Assembly (NCBI GenBank): GCA_011634665.1
Contig: WAEK01000008.1
Span: 1,853,501-1,917,500, forward strand
Origin: Mortierella sp. BCC40632
Lineage: Eukaryota > Mortierellomycota > Mortierellomycetes > Mortierellales > Mortierellaceae
DNA: 64,000 nt
Reading direction: 5' to 3'
A program made the translations under genes and the position numbers. Of this stretch, positions 32,060 through 42,027 are shown in pieces. Under the pieces are notes generated by a model. The model did not search any database, had not been told where the DNA came from, and saw nothing but the letters and a program-made list of their open reading frames with translations. The first letter of the stretch is position 1, and every line of letters begins with the position of its first letter.

Positions 32060-33190
32060 GTTTTCCTGTGAACGGAACTCTCGGAGGGTGATCACTTCAA
32101 CCTTCTCATCCTCTTCTTCTGCTTCCTCCTTCTCTTCTGCTTCCTCTATATCTTCATCATCAGTGTCATCGCGTTCATGCGCCCGGTCACCAGCTTCATC
32201 GTCGTCCTTTTTGCACTTCCGTCACCTATCCTATCGTGCACGCCCTCAGGAATGTGTGAGTACGACAAGGATACGACCGGGCCACGACGACATGACTGGG
32301 AATGGAGCGGCCGGATCTGTGAGACCACATCTGGCGATGACTCAACCCACAACGACCTTCCATAGAGTTAACTCGTTCCGTTCTAGATCATTGAGCGTGA
32401 TAGCAAGCGGCGATAAGACCCCTAAAACAGCCTCATGAGAGACAAGGAGCGTTCATTCGATATATCGGCAAAAGCAATCCGCTGATAGGGCTTCAAAATG
32501 AACAGCATCTAGCAAGGGAGAGAGTGTTTGTCAGAGTCGTTCATGATCGCTCGAGAACGTGCAAATGACAAGATCATTGTCCTGATGGAGTGAGGAAGCG
32601 ATCGAGACGAGAATACGCCTGGGGCTCTTAGAGAGCATGAGGAATGGTGTACTCTCGCTATTCAGCCCGCAATGGAAGCATCCCCAGTGGATAGCGCACC
32701 TCCGCACAAAGATCTCTCGCTCTTAGCCGAGACCCTCAGGGGGCATTGCTGTGAGTAACATGTCTTGACCGAGCACTTTCACATTGTCCAGGTGCAGTAG
32801 ACCGCTGACGCGAATGTAGATGGACCTAAGGCTGTTGCCGCAGAACCTTTACCGAGCGTGTTGTCATGAGTATCTTGAATGCATTGCCCTCAGAAAGGCT
32901 ATCGCGCACAAAGTCAACGCAATAGTTTGCAAGCTCCTCAAGGCACATCCTAGCGGCTGCTATGTAGAGACAAACAACAATGTCGATGATGCTCATGACC
33001 TGGCCCATGTCGATATACTGAAGAATAACGTCAAAGACATCAAAGATCGACATTGGGTAGAGGATAGACTGTCTCGGACTTTTTTCAGCACCTGAATTTT
33101 TTCAAAGTAAGGGCACCGAGCGTAGAGAATGATTGAATGGCCATATTGAACGATCCTTTCTTTGCCTGTTTATGAAGAGCGAGATTCAAT
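32060..33190 (-). pseudogene. Frameshifted BTB/POZ-domain gene relic
   Basis: Remnant of a BTB/POZ protein on the minus strand. Near 33190-33100 one frame reads DGKERIVQYGHSIILYARCPYFEKI apart from a stop before it; the order G-K, then H-x2-IL-x-A-R-x-PYFE is the hallmark of the BTB start. A different frame (33053-32826) continues with the second half: VFDVILQYIDMGQVMSIIDI, a small-Ala helix and LANYCVDFVRDSL. Further on, eroded frames resemble a BACK region (NDLERNELTLWKVVVG near 32400-32340) and an acidic stretch ending VITLREFRSQENDG near 32060. Several frameshifts and stops make it non-functional as read. BTB genes act in ubiquitin ligase or chromatin contexts and are numerous in these fungi. 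Confidence 0.6.
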
Positions 33191-33199
33191 AAGACATGA

Positions 33200-34570
33200 A
33201 AGGACACATGTGTCTGGGTTGGAGAGCATTCTACCCATTCTATTCCTATTGCTCACTTCAAGGGCCATTCTCTTCAAATACCAATGACGAGCTTGGCATC
33301 TGAATGTCAGTCAGAGTTGAGAGGGGTAGAAACATAGGCAGCAAATGAGGCAAGGGGCGGTATGGTTTTGATGCCCCTCCAAGATGTAGTCAAGAAAAGT
33401 GTTCAAGAAGTGGGTAATGGAGGAATGAGGGAATAAAAAAGTTCACCATCTGTATAGTATTATGCAGGGTAAAGACGGAGGATTGGAGGAGTGACTGTCC
33501 GTCATGTTCCAGGTGTGATATTGGTAGCTGTCAATGGAATGAGAGTGTTATGTGATATACTTTCAAAAGAGTCAAGTTGTTTGGATTGCAGCTCAAAATG
33601 GGCTGTAGATTTCATCTAAACCTAGATACAGGCGAGAGAGCGATGATGAACGAGAACCGTGAGGGAAAGATGAAAAGAGCTTTGTAAAGAAAGGTAACCA
33701 GTGAGTGAAAATGTTGAAAGGGAAGTGTTTGGCACCAGTCATGCGTTCATGAAATCAGTCTGTCAAAGTGGGGAGTTGTAAGAGTTTGGACCGCAGGTCC
33801 AGCTTTTGCTGCATTTCTTCTTGAATGGATGTACTCTTCTATGTGCATGCCAACATCAGTTTTGCTTGCCGGACAAAACCTCAAGGGAATGTGACAGCTT
33901 TGACTGCATTTTAGTCCTGGGATGGAGCTGTAGGCGAGACTAAGGTTTTCAGTGTGTGCTTTCAGGCAAGGCTAACCAGGCGCTATGTGCCAGCACAGAG
34001 CGCAACACTTTTATTTTGCTTCGTGTCTGGGTTTTACTCGCTTGACTTGTGATAGCCAAGCGTTCATAGAGACTTTGCTTTTTGATCCTTCGATATCGTC
34101 TCTTTCTCTTTTTGGGGGACGTGCTTGGCTAGTCTGTTCACCTCACGTGCAGAGGTTCACTTGTTGCTAACTAGTATGTATACACAAGCCCTGTTGAGAG
34201 CCAAGCCTATCACATATTCCACTTCTGAGCTTGTTGAGAATTACGGCTACAAAACCAACATTAGCGGAGAGGAGATACTGGTGAGAGTGGTGGGATGAAC
34301 TCTGTATCTCCCTGAATAGTGAACTTGGGATCGGACACTAATGAGTCGAAGATGATCCACTCGTCTAGCAAGATGACCTCGTACAGTTTCAAAAGCAATA
34401 AGAACGAGTTTAACATAGTGCAAAATAATGAACAAGCATAGGCTCGTACTACTTGGCAGGCAAGTTTGCAAAACCTATTGGGAAAGTGGATTGCCGACGT
34501 GAAAGAGGGGGACATACTGAACACCACACGTCCTTACATCAAGTGGGCCTCTGCACCCGCAACGTAGACT
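33200..34570. other. Intergenic, nothing recognised
   Basis: Unique-looking sequence without simple repeats or recognisable protein similarity on either strand. Confidence 0.45.
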
Positions 34571-34574
34571 CAAT

Positions 34575-35395
34575 GACCCCATAGTCGACTCAACTGTTGA
34601 ACTGGCTCGCCTCTGTCATTTCCATACATAAATGGACGGCCTCCACAGTCGGGTCGTACAAGAATGCAATCACACACACGTATGACGACAAGTCCGCCTT
34701 CAACAACTCAGATCTTCAACTCTTCTTTCGAGCACTGCACTGTTGTATCATACTTCTAGGGTCTTGGAACAAACGAGAACCCCAGCCTCCTTTGACTGAC
34801 ACAAAGGCTATGCTAGTTCCTCGGCACATGTGGATTCCTCCGTTCTAGCGGCATCCGATGCATCGACTTGTCCAATGATAAGGTTTACATGGACAGAGTG
34901 GCAGTGGCCCTTCCACTACTGACCCTAAAAGAAACGAAAGGGGATAGTCGTATCTGCCGCCACACCACCACCAAATACCATCCAGACCAGCCCCACTCCT
35001 TTGCCCGCCAGGACAATCAAGAAATACTTACAAGGTATCAAAGATTTCAAAATTGTAGTTTCCCACCTTAAGGATTCCTCTATCCAACATCGCCCTCTCA
35101 TGTGTGATGCTAGAGGTCTCAATCGTCCGATAGGTTCTGAAAGGATAAGCAATCATATCTTTAGCTTCAGCATCAATCTCCAACTTCCCAACGGCACCAG
35201 ACTGCCCAAAGCCCGAGCAATTAGCCCTATGACAGCTATCCGACAAGGTGCAAGAGCTGACGACATTATAGTTCATGACAGCAGGTCATTGTCAACCCTT
35301 TTTGACAAGCTTCATCGATTGAATGGAGCTACGCCGACAAACTTTACCTCGACAATCCTGTTACGAAATTCCGCTCTGAATCCAGATAGATAGTC
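34575..35395 (+). pseudogene. Degenerate tyrosine recombinase of a DNA transposon
   Basis: Broken integrase-like gene. The first frame (about 34580-34750) shows an N-terminal SAM-like DNA-binding part (LLNWLASVISIHKWTASTVG, then SYKNAI). A second frame has CGFLRSSGIRCIDLSNDKV (about 34827-34885), carrying the first catalytic Arg region, and continues to LTLKETKG. A third frame (from about 35010) has the C-terminal catalytic part, with PKARAISPMTAIRQGARADD and FDKLHRLNGATPTNFTSTIL. The position where related enzymes carry the nucleophilic Tyr seems to hold His (KLHRL). With two frameshifts this is inactive. Such recombinases occur in Crypton-like and DIRS-like elements; no reverse transcriptase lies next to it, favouring a Crypton-like origin (inference). 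Confidence 0.6.
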
Positions 35396-35578
35396 CTGGC
35401 CCTAGAAGGATAATAGCTGGCAGTAGAGTCGAATATAATGACGACTCTAGCTTATTATCCGAGACCCAGGACCAATTATGCCCTACTCTGGATATTCCTC
35501 ACCCCTGCAGCCCCACTCTCCTTGTTGGCTTTACTCGAAGATAAAGAGAAGCGGTTTCCATAAAGCAGAGCGGAATTT
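35367..35578. repeat. Nested inverted repeats next to the recombinase relic
   Basis: AAATTCCGCTCTG (35367-35379) recurs inverted as CAGAGCGGAATTT (35566-35578). Inside it, an imperfect hairpin pairs TCCTGGCCCTAGAAGGATAA (from 35395) and TAGAGTCG with CGACTCTAGCTTATTATC and CCCAGGA (35443-35472) around a short AT-rich loop. It could be the end structure of the recombinase element or a small non-autonomous insertion. Confidence 0.5.
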
Positions 35579-35885
35579 GTATGTAGCATTGCTCCTTTGT
35601 GGAGATTCGCGTTAATTTGCAGTAAAGAAGGTTACACATAAATGGTCCAGGCCTCGGACAATAAATTTCAGGGATGGTCATATCCATTCGACCCTGCCAG
35701 TCAAGAGAACCCACTCCAGTGTCTTCTTCTCCATCCTCAGACCAAGCTCCGCGCGCACCCTTTTTTTTCTGCTTTTTCTTTTTTTTTTTTTTTTTCTCCT
35801 TCTTTCTCTCCTTCTTTCTTTTTTCTCACACACACTCTCACTCACACACCCACACCCACTCACTCATTCACTCACTCTCTTTGCC

Positions 35886-37854
35886 ATGTCAACGCCGCCA
35901 CCATCCCTCCGTTACAATACCGAGGCCGAGATCCAAAAGGTTCCCCGCTTACTCATTTATTCTCTCATTCTCTCATTCTCTTTATTGCTCAGACGCGCAA
36001 TGAATGTCTCCATGTGTTCTCATGCCAAAAGGACGTTTCCTCTTCCTCCCACCCGGACAAACGCTCTTTCTTTCCTTTACACTCTGCTAGGCCATCAACA
36101 CCAGCCGCAAGACCTTCCAGCTCGGAACGACGCGTCCACTAGCCTACCGTCGACAACAACTGGAACGACTCTGGAAACTTGTGGACGAGAACGTGAGCCT
36201 GGTCTGTGAAGCGGTTTACAAGGATGTTCGTAAACACAAGAACGAAGTGATCCTAGGTGAGATGGCTTCTGTCAAGCAGGACATTGCTACTGCACTCGAG
36301 AACCTGGACAGCTGGGCAAAGGACGAGTCAGTCACACCTTCGTTCATCAATCGGCTCGGTACAACTTGCATTCGTCGAAAGGAGCCGAGAGGTAAACATT
36401 TGTGAGAAGAAAAGAGTAAACAATGTAAGAGAGTACTTGGCCCATCTGCATCTGCCTCTCTTATGCCAACCTACTTTTTCTCTCTCTCTCTCTCTTTTTC
36501 TCTTTGCCTCCACTAGGAGCCGCACTGATCATCTGTCCATGGAACTACCCCTTTGTCTTGGTCTTGGCCCCGCTTATCGGCGCTATCGCGGCCGGGTGCA
36601 CCGCTGTCGTGAAGCCCTCGGAATTGTCTCCTCACACCTCCAAACTCTTGACAGATCTTTTCCCACTCTACCTCGACACCAAGTCGTACATGATCATCAA
36701 TGGTGCTGTTCAAGAGACGACTCTACTGCTGGCTGCCAAATGGGATCATATCTTTTACACAGGCAATGGAGCTGTAGCCAAGGTTGTGATGCGTGCTGCG
36801 GCCGAGCATTTGACGAGTGTCACTTTGGAGTTGGGAGGCAAGAGTCCTGTCTTTGTTATGGACGATAGTGCCAACATGTATTTGGTAGCCAAGCGAATTG
36901 CATTTGGAAAGATGTTCAATGCTGGCCAGGTACCGTCTTTTTTTTTTTTTTTTTTTTCTGGGTTTGCATGTGTGTCTCCTTCACTTCTTGGACCAAGCTT
37001 CAGCTAGACTCACATGGATTTTGCCCCTGTCATTGCTTGCTTTCTCTCCTTTTTTTCCCCTCCCCTCTTGCTTACCGTGATAGTCGTGCATTGCTCCTGA
37101 CTATGTTCTGGTGACCGAAAAGTCCGAGGCCAAGTTGATCGAAGCCCTCCAAAAGGTTTTTGTAGAAATGTATGGCAAAGATGCCAAATCATCCCCCGAC
37201 TATGGTCGTATCATCTCTCACCGTCATTTCCATCGGGTCAAGAAACTTTTGGACAACACAGACCCGACCAAGATTGTGTTTGGAGGAGAGACGGATGAGA
37301 GTGAACTTTTTATCTCGCCGACCATTGTGAAGGATGTGGATGTGAACGATCCATTGATGTCGGAAGAGATCTTTGGACCGATCATGCCTTTGATCCGTGT
37401 CAAGGATATGGACGAAGCTCTTGAGATTGTGAATACGAGAGACGAGGCATTGGCACTTTATGTGTTCTCGAACGACAAGAAGCAGATCAAGCATATCCTG
37501 GATTCGACCCGGTCTGGAGGTGTATGTGTCAATGACACAATGATGCATGTTGGTGAACACACGTTACCCTTTGGAGGTGTGGGACCATCGGGAATGGGGG
37601 CCTACCATGGTAGGGCCTCGTTCGATACCTTTACACATATGCGATCGACCATGATCAAGAAGTTGAGTGTAGTTGCGGAGAAGATGACAGAGATGAGGTA
37701 TGCGCCCTATACGGAGAAGGGATTGAGTCTTGGTCGATGGGCGTTGGAGCCAGAGCCTCCGTTCAAGAAGAGTTTCTTGAGCAAGAGTCTCAAGTGGGTT
37801 ATCCTGGGTATTCTTTTGAGCTTTGGTTACAAGCGGGCCACTGCTTCAAAGTAG
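35886..37854 (+). CDS. Class-3 fatty aldehyde dehydrogenase, tail-anchored (512 aa, 4 exons)
   Basis: NAD(P)-dependent oxidation of fatty or aromatic aldehydes to acids. Exons by eye: 35886-35939, 36091-36391, 36517-36929, 37084-37854; all junctions are GT-AG and keep frame. Family landmarks: the class-3 start ([20 protein letters not shown]), the Rossmann entry [13 protein letters not shown], the general-base Glu in TLELGGKSP, the catalytic Cys in [12 protein letters not shown] (created by the exon 3/4 junction), EEIFGPIMP, and [16 protein letters not shown]. The C-terminus ends in a hydrophobic segment, [14 protein letters not shown], plus basic residues: a tail anchor as in ER or mitochondrial-surface fatty aldehyde dehydrogenases (yeast Hfd1, mammalian ALDH3A2). 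Length fits the family. Intron 3 begins with a poly-T run. The 5' leader is CT-rich. Confidence 0.93.
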
Positions 37855-38324
37855 ATAAAAAAAAAAAAAAACGGATTACACAAACTGACGGACAGACAAC
37901 AGACACAGACACAGACACAGACACGGATTGGAGCAGTTGCAGCAATAAGCATACTACTTAGCAGGCAGCAGGAAAACAAATAGCCCGAATGGCAATAAAC
38001 AAATGAACAATGCCTGCAGCTTGACCTCTCCTTTCTTCCTTCTCCATTGACAAGCTAGCCAATCAGTAAGACTGTACCAAAAGAAAGAGAGGATGAATGA
38101 AAGAAAAAAAAACAGAGAATGAAAGAATGAAAGACTCTTCTCTACGATGGACTCTCTTCTAGTTCTCCGATACTGATGGATACTCAGGAATGCCACCACT
38201 CCTCCTCCTTCCACATTCTCCTTTCTTTCTTTCTTTACTCCTCTTACTACCTCTACCCCCCTCCTCCATCCTTCATCCTCCCCCTCCTCTTTCCAGCCTC
38301 CATCTCATTCATTCATAGTCATCC

Positions 38325-41300
38325 ATGCGCAGAGAGAACCAACGACTCCCCAACGAGATTCTCCTCTCGATCATCGACCTCTTTGGCCATGACCTCGCTC
38401 AACTACATCAACTCTTGACCGTCAGTCGGTTCTTCTTCCAGGCCGTCGTCCCCCATTTGTACAGGAACCCTTTTGCTCTACTCAACCAAGGACGACCTCC
38501 TCTCTCACAACAAACCACTCACCAACGAGAACATCATCGAGCCAGAAACTTGGCCTTGGCAGATATCCTATTGGGATCCATGTTGCTTCATTCTGGTCAG
38601 ATCCCGAGTCAAATCCTACATTGGTTTGGTCTAGCCAAGGCCGACTCTTTGAACCTCCCCTTCTTGTCCTCTTGCTTTTCAGAAGAGAACAACCATCCAG
38701 AGAAGGAGGAGGAGGAGGAGGAGGAGAATGACCAAGAAAAAGTCAAAGAAGATGACCTCAAATGGACCACCATCGACTACTCGGACTATCTGGCCGTGTT
38801 TCCACTCGACAGCGCCTACCTTGACTGGAACACGTTCTTTGTTGCTCAGGACCTTCAACCGACTCCTTCCAGGACCCACAAGAAGAAACCCCTTGTGACC
38901 TTTTATGTCCAACGAATGATTCTTCATTTTACGGTTGAACATCTCGAGTCGTTGACCCTTCCAGTGTACCAACTTTGTTTGTTGCCTCTTTGGGGACTTG
39001 TCCCTCGATTGACCTGTCTCAGAGTCCTCCAAGTCTTGACCTATTCGGATCCGGATCCACATTGGGTTTTCAAGAGTCTGGATCGATTTCTTCAGGAGTT
39101 GAAAAGAGCCTTTCCGGAACGAGGTCCTTTGGATGTTCGATTGTCTTTGGACTTGTTCCGTGTAGCAGCCTCGGAACCACTATGGCTCGATTCAGAGACA
39201 ACAACAACAACAACAACAACAATGACGACGACGACGACAACGCCAACAACGACAGCAACACCAGCAACAACAACAATGAAGCGACGGAATCCATTCTTTG
39301 AGGAATCTCTTGCAGCATATGCGAATGTGATAACTCCAAAAAGATTGACAGTCAGTTGGTGTCCATGGTTCTACGAGATGATCGAGGACGAAAAGGCGGA
39401 GGAAAATCGTCTGGCATTGGACTTGACCCAACTTTGGTGTTTTAAAGATCTTCGAGATCGAGTCCAACTCGACGGACCCTTCACAGATTTTCCTACTTCT
39501 TCCTCCTCCTTTCCTTCCTTTCTTCTTCCTCAGGATCCAGAACCTGTTCAAGATTTGACCCTTGGTAAAAACGTTCGACAGTTTCTGAGTCAATGTCCTC
39601 AACTACGTCGTCTGGATCTCTTTGTCAGTCATGTGGACCAATTCGATTTCAATACTCATACGACAACAACAACAACAACAACAACAGATACCCTTTCATG
39701 GTTGTCCAGGACGACTCTATCTCCACTCCCTCGATTATGGGTTCTCACCCTTTGGAGCAATCGACATTATCAGACCTTGGTAGGGGCTTTAAACGACGCT
39801 ATCAACACATTCGGTGGATCATTGAAAAGGGTCCATGTTCAAAGAACGAGATTGGAACATCAGGATCCATACCGTGTCTCTTTTGCTTCTCGGACAAACA
39901 CTTTCCCTTCAACTTCACCCTCTCCTCTGCCTGCTTCCATTGCTCTGTCCAAACGATGTAACAGGGTTGCGTATTGGACCATGCCCTTTTTACGCGAGTT
40001 GGTACTTCAATTTGGGGATACACCAGCACTCGACGTAGGCTCGTTCGAAGGATGTCCTCAACTTGAAGAACTTTTGATCGAGTTTGGTGTACGAGACTGG
40101 TTCAGGAAACGTCAAGGGATACGAGAGACCATGAGAAGGAATGAAAGTCTGGACAGTCTCGAAGATCATGATCCTCGAGGAGTTTCTCTAGAGATGGGAG
40201 GAGATATTCTGAGAGAGATGGGAGAGATTCATCTAGAAGAAGAGGAGCAAGAGGAGGAGGAGGAGGATGGAGAAGAAGATGAGGATGAAGAAGAGGTGGA
40301 TGAGGATGAAGAAAGTTTTTTGGCCAAGGCTTATTGGTTTCAAAGGGAGGTTCATCCTGTGGCCAGTCAAGGATTCGATCGTCGAAAAGTGTTTCCGCGA
40401 TGGTACCTTCCTCGATTACGTTCCTTGGTCTTGAAAGGTCGAGCCGTGACCTTGTTCAACTATGAGTCGTTTGAGGAAGGCATGCCCAATCTGATGCGAC
40501 TTCAATTCCAAGAATCGAATCCAGATCATCTCTTGTATTTTGATGATGAAAAAGAGTTTCCTAGGATTGTGAGGCATGTGATGACAGGGGATTCGGAGGG
40601 GGTTTGGGATACAGTTCGATCCAACTTTCGACCTCGATATGAGAGGGATGGGGTTATTGTTCCTGAGGTCGGACCTCCTAAGAATTGCAAGTCCGACTTG
40701 GATAGGGCAAAAGATCAGGAGAAAGATGAAACTACGACTACTGCTACTACTACAACTACCACTGCTGCTACTTTTTCTACTACTACTTCTACTACTACTA
40801 CTATTACTACTACTACTACCACTACTACTTCTACTACTGCCACCAAGACATCTACGACATCATCACCAATACCAACACCAAAATCAATAGCATGGAATCT
40901 CCCAAAACTACACTCTTTGGATCTAAAGGGTGATTGTGTCCTTGTGTTTAGTTGGGACAAACTCTTGACCATGCCAGCCTTGACTCGACTCTCATTGACA
41001 TTCCCTCGAGTCACACCCCAGATGTTTTCACTCAAGAATGTTCTTCCACCTCCTCGACCGACTCTTTTTGATCCAACACTTGACCTTGACTCGGATTCAG
41101 ACAAGGAAGACCTGCCTCTTACCTGTCCTACTCGACTACCCTTTTTGAAAAGTCAATTGACTCATCTAAGTGTAGTAGGCGATTGGAGGTTAACAAAAGG
41201 AGAACTTGAGGATCTATTGTTGATCTATGCACCCTTTTTAAGAGGAATGACCATTGGAGGTGGGTTAGGGTATTTTCAAATGGAATCCTATACCTTTCTC

Positions 41301-41876
41301 AAGACCATGGCTCAAATCCATCACTTGGCCAAAAGTGATTCCTATCAATCCCTTCTCTTGTCCTCAGAACATATTCAAAGAAAAGACACCTGTTCAGAGA
41401 CTATGGGAACACCCACCACACCCACACCAGCTCCAACAAAAACATCCACAACGACAGATTCTGATCAACTTCAGGATGCTTATTGGCTAGATCGACTTGG
41501 ACTTGACCCATCAACGACGATCGGTTATCTAGGACTCGAACCCTTGTCAACATCCCCCTCTTTAACATCGTCATCGTCATCCGACTTGACCGAGGAGGAG
41601 GAACGAATCCCAGGACAGAATTTACGAGCGGTTCATTATGAGAGTCGATTATGTTTAGAAGACTTGGCGTTGCTCAAGGATGAATACCATCCCTTGCAAG
41701 TGTCTTCTCCTTCGTTTTCTTCGATACCCTCTTTTCCATCTTCCTTTTCTTCTTCCTTGTCTTCTTCTCCTTCTTCTTCTCCTTCTTCTGCCAAGGCTCC
41801 GTCTGACTTTGGTAGAACCAAGCGAGGTACTGCCTTTTTCTTTTCAGGGACATGTGTTCTCCGAAACCGAGAATAA
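38325..41876 (+). CDS. Large F-box protein with poly-Thr and acidic inserts (1183 aa)
   Basis: Probable substrate adaptor of an SCF ubiquitin ligase. The F-box is at residues about 6-48 (RLPNEILLSIIDLFGHDLAQ, then VSRFFFQAVVPHLY). The rest is a Leu-rich body with irregular repeats ending in blocks like LPKLHSLDLKG and LPRLRSLVLKG, as in Mortierella-type F-box/LRR proteins. Several low-complexity insertions interrupt it: Glu runs near residue 125 and 640, Thr runs from (ACA)n and (ACT)n triplets at about 39199-39270, 39660-39690 and 40733-40855, and a Ser-rich end. All are in-frame triplet expansions within one uninterrupted 3.55-kb exon. Start is the first ATG after a CT-rich leader. Substrate unknown. 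Convergent with the purine gene; only about 150 bp, mostly poly-A and poly-T, separate them. Confidence 0.85.
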   Translation: MRRENQRLPNEILLSIIDLFGHDLAQLHQLLTVSRFFFQAVVPHLYRNPFALLNQGRPPLSQQTTHQREHHRARNLALADILLGSMLLHSGQIPSQILHWFGLAKADSLNLPFLSSCFSEENNHPEKEEEEEEENDQEKVKEDDLKWTTIDYSDYLAVFPLDSAYLDWNTFFVAQDLQPTPSRTHKKKPLVTFYVQRMILHFTVEHLESLTLPVYQLCLLPLWGLVPRLTCLRVLQVLTYSDPDPHWVFKSLDRFLQELKRAFPERGPLDVRLSLDLFRVAASEPLWLDSETTTTTTTTMTTTTTTPTTTATPATTTMKRRNPFFEESLAAYANVITPKRLTVSWCPWFYEMIEDEKAEENRLALDLTQLWCFKDLRDRVQLDGPFTDFPTSSSSFPSFLLPQDPEPVQDLTLGKNVRQFLSQCPQLRRLDLFVSHVDQFDFNTHTTTTTTTTTDTLSWLSRTTLSPLPRLWVLTLWSNRHYQTLVGALNDAINTFGGSLKRVHVQRTRLEHQDPYRVSFASRTNTFPSTSPSPLPASIALSKRCNRVAYWTMPFLRELVLQFGDTPALDVGSFEGCPQLEELLIEFGVRDWFRKRQGIRETMRRNESLDSLEDHDPRGVSLEMGGDILREMGEIHLEEEEQEEEEEDGEEDEDEEEVDEDEESFLAKAYWFQREVHPVASQGFDRRKVFPRWYLPRLRSLVLKGRAVTLFNYESFEEGMPNLMRLQFQESNPDHLLYFDDEKEFPRIVRHVMTGDSEGVWDTVRSNFRPRYERDGVIVPEVGPPKNCKSDLDRAKDQEKDETTTTATTTTTTAATFSTTTSTTTTITTTTTTTTSTTATKTSTTSSPIPTPKSIAWNLPKLHSLDLKGDCVLVFSWDKLLTMPALTRLSLTFPRVTPQMFSLKNVLPPPRPTLFDPTLDLDSDSDKEDLPLTCPTRLPFLKSQLTHLSVVGDWRLTKGELEDLLLIYAPFLRGMTIGGGLGYFQMESYTFLKTMAQIHHLAKSDSYQSLLLSSEHIQRKDTCSETMGTPTTPTPAPTKTSTTTDSDQLQDAYWLDRLGLDPSTTIGYLGLEPLSTSPSLTSSSSSDLTEEEERIPGQNLRAVHYESRLCLEDLALLKDEYHPLQVSSPSFSSIPSFPSSFSSSLSSSPSSSPSSAKAPSDFGRTKRGTAFFFSGTCVLRNRE

Positions 41877-41879
41877 AAA

Positions 41880-41882
41880 ATG

Positions 41883-41917
<35 letters not shown>

Positions 41918-42000
41918 CCTAACCTTTTTTTTTTTTTTTTTTTTTAAGGAATCAATGCTTTTAATGAGAGAGAGAGAGAGAGAGAGAAAAGAATAGAAAA
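41880..42000. repeat. Poly-A, poly-T and GA tracts between convergent genes
   Basis: About 30 A, a short unique stretch, about 22 T, then (GA)n at about 41966-41987. This is the whole terminator region shared by the F-box and FGAM synthase genes. Confidence 0.85.
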
Positions 42001-42027
42001 AGGAGGGAATAAAATGGTACTCTATGC

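Noticed and set aside
41800..41870. Possible 24-nt intron near the end of the F-box gene (GTACTG to TTTCAG)
   Set aside because: Too short for a functional spliceosomal intron; the open frame continues through it.
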